Source: Devosiaceae bacterium (GTDB lineage Bacteria > Pseudomonadota > Alphaproteobacteria > Rhizobiales > Devosiaceae). Taken from it: DNA of 19,024 nucleotides. The notes beneath the pieces were generated by a model, which was not told the DNA's origin, made no database searches, and worked only from the letters and a program-made list of their open reading frames with translations. Shown here piece after piece: positions 1 to 5,523 of the stretch. The position numbers were made by a program, and so were the translations under genes. The stretch is from the NCBI GenBank assembly GCA_021648375.1, contig JAKISW010000043.1, positions 1-19,024 on the forward strand, given 5' to 3'. How positions within the stretch are numbered: the first letter of the stretch is position 1; each line of letters opens with the position of its first letter.

Positions 1-169
1 GACCGGATTCTTTCTTCGACGTTTTAATTTGCCGGTTCAATAAAATTTCTGCACTGAATTTCCCTCAGTATTTGTCTTCATAAAAGAGAAGGAAAGGGGC
101 TTTGCCATAAACACCAGTCATGATAGATAACATTAAGCAAACCGGCAGGCGGATATTAAGGGCAGGCAG

Positions 170-547
170 ATGCAGTTTATCGCGGACTTATTCATTTGGT
201 GGAACAGACAAACTATTGAAACCAGGGTTTTTACCTGGTTGCGAGGGGTGCATGTGGGCACTGACGAAGTTGGCAATCGCTATTACAAGGCAAAAAAGGG
301 TCCCAAGCGCTGGGTGATCTATAATGGCGAGGTTGAGGCCTCAGCTATTCCGCCGGGCTGGCATGGCTGGATGCATCACCGCACCGACCTGTTGCCGGAC
401 GAAGAGCGCTATGTGCCAAAATTCTGGGAAAAATCTCACCAGCCAAATCTCACCGGATCGGCGGATGCCTACAGGCCGCAAAGCTCACTTCTGGTGAAGG
501 GGAAGCGTGATCGGGTTAGTGCTGATTATGATGCATGGTCTCCTTAG
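170..547 (+). CDS. NADH:ubiquinone oxidoreductase subunit NDUFA12-family protein
   Basis: A 125-residue protein of the NDUFA12 (B17.2) family, an accessory subunit of respiratory complex I in alphaproteobacteria and mitochondria, expected at the inner face of the cytoplasmic membrane. The family pattern is clear: an N-terminal WWNRQTIETR stretch, then GVHVGTDEVGNRYY, then RRWVIYNGEVEAS-like text (here KRWVIYNGEVEAS), then IPPGWHGWMHHRTDLLPDE. The C-terminus (NLTGSADAYRPQSSL) matches the usual proline-rich end that follows the conserved P-N-L-T-G motif. Length is normal for bacterial members. The ATG at 170 is preceded by a weak purine-rich GGGCAGGCAG. A 65-residue frame starting at 120 overlaps it and has no family features. 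The next gene downstream, on the same strand, is the DUF2155 gene after a 150-bp gap. The family assignment is secure; an exact role in assembly or stability of complex I is inferred from mitochondrial homologues. Confidence 0.93.
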   Translation: MQFIADLFIWWNRQTIETRVFTWLRGVHVGTDEVGNRYYKAKKGPKRWVIYNGEVEASAIPPGWHGWMHHRTDLLPDEERYVPKFWEKSHQPNLTGSADAYRPQSSLLVKGKRDRVSADYDAWSP

Positions 548-573
548 GGCCTTTTTTAGGGGCGAGACCTTTT
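537..573 (+). terminator. possible weak intrinsic terminator after the NDUFA12-like gene
   Basis: GGTCTC at 537-542 is the exact reverse complement of GAGACC at 564-569 and is followed by a short TTTT run at 570-573. The loop is long (21 nt) and the stem only 6 bp, and the left arm lies inside the last codons of the gene. It could stop transcription before the DUF2155 gene, or be chance. Confidence 0.3.
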
Positions 574-659
574 GAGAAGATACTCAAACTTTGCAAATAT
601 GATTTTATGCAATGACAATTGCTTTCGACACTAGTTTTTATTCATAACAAATTTATGCA

Positions 660-676
660 ACCTGATTTGTTCAGGT
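660..676. promoter_or_regulatory. perfect inverted repeat upstream of the DUF2155 gene
   Basis: ACCTGA at 660-665 and TCAGGT at 671-676 form a perfect 6-bp inverted repeat with a 5-nt spacer, 21 bp before the ATG at 698. There is no T-run after it, so it is not a good terminator. It could be an operator or a leader hairpin. The rest of the 548-697 gap shows nothing I recognise. Confidence 0.25.
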
Positions 677-697
677 AGTTAAAACAGTAAAGCGCAC

Positions 698-1195
698 ATG
701 AATATGGTATCTGTTATTGCTGTAAATAGTGGTGCGCCTGTCACATTGGGCCTGTTTAAGCGTATGAATTTCTCACCTGTAAGATTTTTTACTGTTACGC
801 TTGCCGTGATAATGTTCGCCCTGGTTTCTATGCCGTTGGTTATTTCCAGAGCATATGCTGCGCCGATTGAAAATCCGGTGGCAGCGTTTGCCGGTCTTGA
901 TAAAATCACCGGCCGGTTGACCAAATTCGATGTCTATATGAATGAAACCGTGCAGTTTGGCGCTCTGCAAATTACTCCAAGGGTGTGTTATACGCGCCCG
1001 GCATCAGAAATTCAGCGGGTTTCGGTGTTTTTAGAGGTTGATGAGGTCAGTCTGCAGGGGGAAACCAACAGGATATTTACCGGTTGGATGTTTGCAGAAA
1101 GCCCGGCGCTCAATGCCATTGATCATGCGGTTTATGATGTGTGGCTGGTGGATTGCAAAACATCATCTGAAGTTCCTCCGCCCGAAAGCCGATAG
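698..1195 (+). CDS. DUF2155 domain-containing secreted protein
   Basis: A 165-residue protein with the DUF2155 core: KITGRLTKFDVYMNETVQFG, then a conserved cysteine in RVCYTRPASE, the IFTGWMFAESPALNAIDH block, and a closing VYDVWLVDCK. These are the usual landmarks of this alphaproteobacterial family of unknown function. A signal peptide is visible if translation begins at the internal ATG at 764 (MNFSPVRFF, then a hydrophobic stretch ending around SRAYAA), so the mature protein is probably periplasmic. The ATG at 698 adds 22 residues of unclear use, and neither start has a strong ribosome binding site. The two cysteines in the core could form a disulfide. The last 64 bp overlap the 3' end of aat on the other strand. 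The family call is firm; no biochemical role is known to me. Confidence 0.88.
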   Translation: MNMVSVIAVNSGAPVTLGLFKRMNFSPVRFFTVTLAVIMFALVSMPLVISRAYAAPIENPVAAFAGLDKITGRLTKFDVYMNETVQFGALQITPRVCYTRPASEIQRVSVFLEVDEVSLQGETNRIFTGWMFAESPALNAIDHAVYDVWLVDCKTSSEVPPPESR

Positions 1196-1806
1196 AAATC
1201 GCCATCTTCAAGCAGTGCATTGTGTAATAATTTTTCATATTCGGAGCGCGGAATTTCTATGGCACCAAGGGTTTTAAGATGAGGGGATATGAATTGGGTA
1301 TCGAGCAAAAGAAATTGTCCAACCTGCAATCTTTTCACCAGATGAGCCAAAGCAATTTTTGAGGTATTTGTTTTGCGGTGGAACATGCTTTCACCAAAAA
1401 AAGCCGCCCCGATTGCCAGTCCATACAATCCGCCCACCAGCTCATTCCCATCCCATATTTCAACGGTATGGCAGATTTTGCTATCAAATAATTTTCCATA
1501 AACATCAACAATTGTCGGATTGATCCAGGTTGATTCCCGATCGGTTCCATAATTGGCGCAGGCATGGATAATCTGATCAAAATCAGTGTCAGTTTTAATG
1601 GTATATGGATGGTTCTTCAGGGTCTTGCGCAAAGATTTTGAGGTTTTGAATCCATCAAGTGGCATTATCCCACGCCGTTCTGGAGAGACCCAAAACACAT
1701 CCGGGTCGCTGGCGCTTTCTGACATGGGAAATATCCCGGCCTGATAGGCTCGCACTACCAGTTCCGGGGTGAATTCCATTTCAAAAGGATCAGGTTTGTG
1801 GGACAT
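1132..1806 (-). CDS. aat: leucyl/phenylalanyl-tRNA--protein transferase
   Basis: Transfers Leu or Phe from aminoacyl-tRNA to N-terminal Lys/Arg of proteins, feeding them to ClpS/ClpAP in the bacterial N-end rule pathway; cytoplasmic. Recognisable blocks are TPELVVRAYQAGIFPMSES, VFWVSPERRGIMPLDGF, TWINPTIVDVYGKL, HTVEIWDGNELVGGLYGLAIGAAFFGESMFH and LLDTQFISPHLKTLGAIEIPR. I place the start at the ATG at 1806 (224 residues), because GTGAGG lies just upstream; the frame is open further to 1896, but that extension runs into accC and has no family homology that I recognise. The gene starts 31 bp after the accC stop, suggesting one operon. The C-terminus ends in TSHTS, close to the end of related alphaproteobacterial proteins. 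Its last 64 bp overlap the DUF2155 coding region on the other strand. Confidence 0.93.
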   Translation of the reverse strand: MSHKPDPFEMEFTPELVVRAYQAGIFPMSESASDPDVFWVSPERRGIMPLDGFKTSKSLRKTLKNHPYTIKTDTDFDQIIHACANYGTDRESTWINPTIVDVYGKLFDSKICHTVEIWDGNELVGGLYGLAIGAAFFGESMFHRKTNTSKIALAHLVKRLQVGQFLLLDTQFISPHLKTLGAIEIPRSEYEKLLHNALLEDGDFYRLSGGGTSDDVLQSTSHTS

Positions 1807-1837
1807 TTTATTTATTGCCTCACACTCGTAATGGTAT

Positions 1838-3196
1838 TTATGACCCGGCCTGCTGATTGGTGCGGGCCAGATATTTTTCCAGCCAGTGAATATCATAATC
1901 GCCAGAAATTATATCGGGTTCTTTCAAAAGGTCCTGAAACAGGGGCAGGGTGGTGTTGATGCCATCAATAATGAATTCGTCAACGGCCCGGCTCAGACGC
2001 TGCAAACATTCTTTGCGGTCACGGCCGTGTACGATCAGTTTTCCGATCAGGCTGTCATAATATGGTAGCACCGTATAGCCCTGATAAATGGCAGCATCCA
2101 CCCGAACGCCTACACCACCGGCGGGGTGATAATAGGTTATCTTGCCCGGTGAGGGAATGAAGGTGCGCCCGTCTTCGGCATTGATGCGCAATTCGATGGC
2201 ATGGCCCCAAAAGGTAATTTCCTCTTGCTTCAGGCGCAATTCTTCACCGGCGGCAACGCGAATTTGCTCATAAACAATGTCAATATTGGTGATACGCTCT
2301 GTTACCGGGTGTTCCACCTGAATACGGGTATTCATTTCGATGAAATAAAACTCTCCATCTTCATATAAGAACTCAATAGTTCCCGCTCCGGCATATTTGA
2401 GCTTTTTCATGGCGTTAGCAACAATCATGCCGATATCACTACGCTGTTTTGAGCTTAGGGACGGGGCTGTGGCTTCTTCCCAGATTTTTTGGTGACGACG
2501 CTGCAATGAGCAATCCCGATCACCAAGGTGTACCGCATGACCTCTGCCATCACCAATAACCTGAATTTCGATATGGCGGGGTTTGGCCAGATATTTTTCG
2601 ATATAAACCGCATCATCACCAAAGGCCGTTTTTGCCTCTGATCTGGCCATGGACCAGGCATTGGCCATTTCCTCAGCGGAATTTGCCAGTTTCATGCCGC
2701 GACCACCGCCACCGCTTGCAGCTTTTACCAATACGGGATAGCCGATTTCAGCGCCGATTTTGCGGGCTTCTTCGGCGGTTTTTACTTCACCTGTAGAGCC
2801 TGGAACACAGGGGATGCCAAGTTCCATGGCGGTTTTTTTCGCCTGAATTTTGTCACCCATAATTTCAATGTGATGAGAACTAGGGCCGATAAAAGTTATA
2901 TTGTGTTCTTCTAAAATTCGGGCGAAGCGGGCATTTTCTGAAAGAAAACCATATCCGGGATGTACCGCATCGGCTCCGGTAATCTCACAGGCGGCAAGAA
3001 TAGAGGGGATATTAAGATAACTCTCAGAAGCCGGATTGGGGCCAATACAAACGCTTTCATCGGCCAGACGCACATGCATGGCGTGGGCGTCTGCTACTGA
3101 GTGTACGGCTACGGTTTGAATTCCCAATTCCTTGCAGGCCCTGAGGATTCTAAGTGCAATTTCGCCGCGATTGGCGATCAATACTTTGCTAAACAT
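1838..3196 (-). CDS. accC: acetyl-CoA carboxylase, biotin carboxylase subunit
   Basis: Biotin carboxylase: ATP-dependent carboxylation of the biotin on AccB, the first half-reaction of acetyl-CoA carboxylase and the start of fatty-acid synthesis; cytoplasmic. The 452-residue length is normal. Domains in order: biotin-carboxylase N-terminal domain (VLIANRGEIALRILRACKELG, HPGYGFLSEN near 79-88), ATP-grasp domain with the glycine-rich loop SGGGGRGMK at about 161-169, catalytic/metal region IEMNTRIQVEHPVTE at about 286-300 (Arg291 and Glu295 correspond to E. coli Arg292 and Glu296), then the C-terminal domain with AIELRINAED. The ATG at 3196 is supported by a purine-rich AAATAAAGG upstream. It lies downstream of accB, separated by 58 bp that contain a duplicated copy of the accB tail, and upstream of aat. 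Confidence 0.97.
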   Translation of the reverse strand: MFSKVLIANRGEIALRILRACKELGIQTVAVHSVADAHAMHVRLADESVCIGPNPASESYLNIPSILAACEITGADAVHPGYGFLSENARFARILEEHNITFIGPSSHHIEIMGDKIQAKKTAMELGIPCVPGSTGEVKTAEEARKIGAEIGYPVLVKAASGGGGRGMKLANSAEEMANAWSMARSEAKTAFGDDAVYIEKYLAKPRHIEIQVIGDGRGHAVHLGDRDCSLQRRHQKIWEEATAPSLSSKQRSDIGMIVANAMKKLKYAGAGTIEFLYEDGEFYFIEMNTRIQVEHPVTERITNIDIVYEQIRVAAGEELRLKQEEITFWGHAIELRINAEDGRTFIPSPGKITYYHPAGGVGVRVDAAIYQGYTVLPYYDSLIGKLIVHGRDRKECLQRLSRAVDEFIIDGINTTLPLFQDLLKEPDIISGDYDIHWLEKYLARTNQQAGS

Positions 3197-3212
3197 GGCA
3201 AGCTGCCTTTAT

Positions 3213-3273
3213 TTATTCAATCAAAACCAAGAACTAATTGATGCAAAACCAAAACTATTCAATCAGAACCAAC
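3213..3273 (-). repeat. in-frame duplication of the accB C-terminal codons after its stop
   Basis: On the minus strand, accB ends with codons for LVLIE and TAG (3255-3257). Forty-two bases further on, in the same frame, the codons TTG GTT TTG ATT GAA TAA (3213-3230) again spell LVLIE plus stop. The 19-bp units 3255-3273 and 3213-3231 match at 16 of 19 positions; inside the shared codons the only differences are synonymous (CTG/TTG and TAG/TAA). An intervening in-frame TAG separates them. The second copy forms most of the accB-accC spacer. Confidence 0.7.
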
Positions 3274-3758
3274 GGTTCGCCATATTCGACCGGCTGGGAA
3301 TCATCGACAAGAATTTTGACAATGGTTCCGGAGCGATGGGCTGGAATCTGGTTCATGGTTTTCATCGCTTCAATGATCAGAACGGTTTGTCCCTCGCTTA
3401 CTTTTGATCCTTCAGTGACGAAGGGGGAAGCATCGGGTTCCGGAGACAGATAGGTGGTGCCAACCATGGGCGAAGTTAAGGTGCCCGGATTTGAAGCGAT
3501 GTCATCGCTAGGTTTTGCCGCAACTGCAGTATCCACAACATTTGCCGGAACGGCTGCAGCCGCTGCAACTGGAGCGGCAGCAATCTGGGCCGGAGCAACG
3601 CTATATTGGGGGGCAGCCTGGTTCTCTATTGGCCAGGAGCGGGTAATGCGAACCCTGAAGTCATCCTTTTCAATTTCAATTTCCGCGAGATCGGAATCGT
3701 TGAGCATTTGAGCCAGGGATTTGATCAGTTCCTGGTCCATTTGGGAAGATTTGGTCAT
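3255..3758 (-). CDS. accB: acetyl-CoA carboxylase, biotin carboxyl carrier protein
   Basis: Carries the biotin that shuttles CO2 between AccC and the AccA/AccD carboxyltransferase. The C-terminal biotinyl domain contains the hallmark EAMKTMN motif; its lysine (Lys141 counted from the ATG at 3782, Lys133 from 3758) is the biotinylation site. Upstream lies SPMVGTTYLSPEPDASPFVTEGS, the typical 'thumb' region, after an Ala/Pro-rich linker (roughly 60-90). The N-terminal helix (DQELIKSLAQMLNDSDLAEIEIE) matches other alphaproteobacterial AccB. I prefer the ATG at 3758 (MTKSSQMDQ, 167 residues), since it aligns with related N-termini and has AAGGAA upstream, although with a long spacer; the ATG at 3782 is the alternative. 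It follows aroQ closely and precedes accC, an arrangement common in this group. Confidence 0.95.
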   Translation of the reverse strand: MTKSSQMDQELIKSLAQMLNDSDLAEIEIEKDDFRVRITRSWPIENQAAPQYSVAPAQIAAAPVAAAAAVPANVVDTAVAAKPSDDIASNPGTLTSPMVGTTYLSPEPDASPFVTEGSKVSEGQTVLIIEAMKTMNQIPAHRSGTIVKILVDDSQPVEYGEPLVLIE

Positions 3759-3797
3759 ACTCTTTTTACTTTCCTTGGGCATTGGCTCGATATCTTT

Positions 3798-4235
3798 TTA
3801 TATTAGTTCAACTATTGCATTTAATGCCAGCAAATATCCCGCAGGTCCAAATCCACAAATTATACCAGTGGCAACCGGCGACACATACGAGTGGTGTCGA
3901 AAGCTTTCACGGGCAAAAATGTTGGAAATATGAACCTCAACTTTTGGCAGTTCCATGGCGCTTAATGCGTCCGGGATGCCAATTGAAGTGTGGGAATAGG
4001 CGGCAGGATTTATGACCAGGCCATGAAAATGTGGCGGCTGGCACTGTTGTATCCAGCTTATTAGTTCGCCCTCATGGTTTGATTGCCTAAAATCAATTTC
4101 CAGATCCAGTTTCTTTGCCCTTTCAAGGCAATTTGCCTTTATATCGTCAAGGGTCAACGAGCCATAAACATCAGGTTGCCGGCTGCCAAGCAGGTTGAGG
4201 TTCGGACCGTTAAGGATCAGGATTTTTTTGGCCAT
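3798..4235 (-). CDS. aroQ: type II 3-dehydroquinate dehydratase
   Basis: Converts 3-dehydroquinate to 3-dehydroshikimate in the shikimate pathway; members form cytoplasmic dodecamers. At 145 residues it has the usual length. The family residues are in place: NGPNLNLLG at 9-17, the flexible lid with Arg19 and the catalytic Tyr24 (DVYG), NHEGE at 53-57, Asn76 and His82 (INPAAYSHTS), His102 in EVHISN, and Arg113 in FRHHSYVSP. This fits the numbering known for the M. tuberculosis enzyme. The ATG at 4235 is followed directly by MAKKILILNGPN, as in homologues; the ribosome binding site is weak. It starts the aroQ-accB-accC-aat run. The 397-bp gap upstream, towards the DsbA-like gene, contains a MITE-like element, so aroQ probably has its own promoter in 4236-4334. 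Confidence 0.97.
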   Translation of the reverse strand: MAKKILILNGPNLNLLGSRQPDVYGSLTLDDIKANCLERAKKLDLEIDFRQSNHEGELISWIQQCQPPHFHGLVINPAAYSHTSIGIPDALSAMELPKVEVHISNIFARESFRHHSYVSPVATGIICGFGPAGYLLALNAIVELI

Positions 4236-4334
4236 AATTTATCGGTTCTTGCATTGGTTTGAGAGCAAAGCAAGAGCCACTCCAATTATTGCACGTAAAA
4301 AACATAACAAATGCACGGTTTTTTGGGATTAGAC

Positions 4335-4607
4335 CTTAGGGTCAGGACCTATTAAATTCGTACGATTCTGTTTGAAATAGAGTGTTCAGATAAGGTAAAT
4401 AGCAGTAAAATCATGTCTATCACCTTATTGAACTGCAATTTGCATTAGATGCATACTATATTTCAAACCCGAACGGGCGCCGCATATTTTGTTCATGAAT
4501 GCGTTGAAAAACCTTGAAAACCATGCGGTTTCCGGCGCTTTCTCGCCTGTTCCCGAACAAAATCTGCTGGCGCAGAATGTATGAATTTAATAGGTCCTGA
4601 CCCTAAG
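4335..4607. mobile_element. MITE-like non-autonomous element with 25-bp terminal inverted repeats
   Basis: The left end 4335-4359 (begins CTTAGGGTCAGGACC) is the exact reverse complement of 4583-4607. Similarity continues inward imperfectly for about 10 bp (GATTCTG at 4364-4370 against CAGAAT at 4573-4578). Each end contains the small palindrome GGTCAGGACC. Inside are nested inverted repeats: GTTTGAAATA 4370-4379 with TATTTCAAAC 4459-4468; 4384-4396 with 4422-4433 (one bulge); ATTTTGTTC 4486-4494 with GAACAAAAT 4555-4563. There is no credible ORF. The ends carry TA just inside CT/AG, so a TA-targeting (IS630/mariner-like) origin is possible, but no clear target duplication outside the repeats is visible. 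A REP/RAYT-type palindromic unit is an alternative. Its right end overlaps the last bases of the duplicated tail of the DsbA-like gene. Confidence 0.72.
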
Positions 4608-4662
4608 TGTTGCAAGTAGTGCTGCCGCACTTTTATGTATTGCAAACAGTGCTACCGCATTT
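4603..4662 (-). repeat. tandem 30-bp duplication of the 3' end of the DsbA-like gene
   Basis: Read on the minus strand, the gene's last ten codons (4633-4662) encode KCGSTVCNT and TAA. The next ten codons (4603-4632), directly adjacent and in frame, encode KCGSTTCNT and TAG. The two units differ at 7 of 30 bases: AAA/AAG, GGT/GGC, AAT/AAC, ACA/ACT and TAA/TAG are synonymous; only GTT/ACT changes the residue. The second unit runs into the terminal repeat of the MITE-like element at 4607. Confidence 0.8.
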
Positions 4663-5523
4663 GCGCACATTGGCAATACTATCTCGTAACCGCTCATATC
4701 CCACAGCACCGGGAATAATTTCATCACCAATTATAAAGGCGGGAGTACCCGAAATTTTTAATCCGTCGGCCAGAATATAAGATTTTTGAATTATGTCGGT
4801 GACATCTGCACCCATAGCTGCAAGCTCAAGTTCCACCCGGTTCATGCCCATGGATTGAGCGGTGGCGAGGGCGGTTTCACCTGAAATCTGACCTCGGGCC
4901 GTATAAAGCAGTTCATGAAAAGCCCAATAGTCGGCTCCGGGAGTTTTTGATACCGCAATGGCAACTCTGGCGGCATTGACTGAATCTTCTGAAAGGATTG
5001 GATATTCCTTGAAAATCACCCGCAAGTTTTGATCTTCGGCCAGAAGTCGGGCGACATCAGGCATGGCGGCGCGGCAGAATACGCAATTATAGTCAAAAAA
5101 TTCTACGAGAGTGACATCGCCGTCAGGGTTACCAAGAACCACATGATCAGGATCGTCATATATTTCACTTTCAAAACTCACCAGGGCGATTTTTGCCTCG
5201 CTGACTTCATCGAGGCGAAGCTGCTCCTGCAGGGCAATTGATACCCTTTGCAAAATTTTTGGATCATCCATCAGGAAGTTCTCAATCATAGGGTTGAGAA
5301 TTTCGGGATTAATATCCGGTGACGAAATTTCAGCAGTCTGGGCCGCCGAAATCTGCTGGCTGGCAGCAGTATTTTTTGCTTCGCGCTCATCAATGATTGT
5401 ACCAACCAGTGTGCGAATGGCTTCATCAGAATTCATCGAAGGGGCTGGATTGAGCAAGAACATTGCCAGTGCTCCGAAAAGCGCGGCGCTGACTGCAACA
5501 AGAACCATGTTGGGTTTACTCAT
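4633..5523 (-). CDS. DsbA-family (thioredoxin-fold) thiol oxidoreductase, membrane-anchored
   Basis: A 296-residue protein of the DsbA/Com1-like family, expected to act on thiols in the periplasm. An N-terminal signal/anchor (NMVLVAVSAALFGALAMFLL, about 5-24) is followed by a helical, low-complexity region, then the thioredoxin fold. The active site is CVFC (147-150, in EFFDYNCVFCRAAMPDV), and the cis-proline loop is SGTPAFIIGD (Thr260-Pro261). Two more cysteines sit at the extreme C-terminus (Cys289 and Cys294 in KCGSTVCNT); they could form an extra redox pair, which is inference. I chose the ATG at 5523, since it overlaps the rne stop as ATGA, a sign of translational coupling; the in-frame ATG at 5535 is inside rne. 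The 3' end is duplicated just after the stop. The specific Dsb role (oxidase or isomerase) cannot be read from the sequence. Confidence 0.9.
   Translation of the reverse strand: MSKPNMVLVAVSAALFGALAMFLLNPAPSMNSDEAIRTLVGTIIDEREAKNTAASQQISAAQTAEISSPDINPEILNPMIENFLMDDPKILQRVSIALQEQLRLDEVSEAKIALVSFESEIYDDPDHVVLGNPDGDVTLVEFFDYNCVFCRAAMPDVARLLAEDQNLRVIFKEYPILSEDSVNAARVAIAVSKTPGADYWAFHELLYTARGQISGETALATAQSMGMNRVELELAAMGADVTDIIQKSYILADGLKISGTPAFIIGDEIIPGAVGYERLRDSIANVRKCGSTVCNT

Noticed and set aside
120..317. 65-codon frame overlapping the NDUFA12-like start
   Set aside because: The overlapping frame from 170 is a clear family member; this one has no homology that I recognise.
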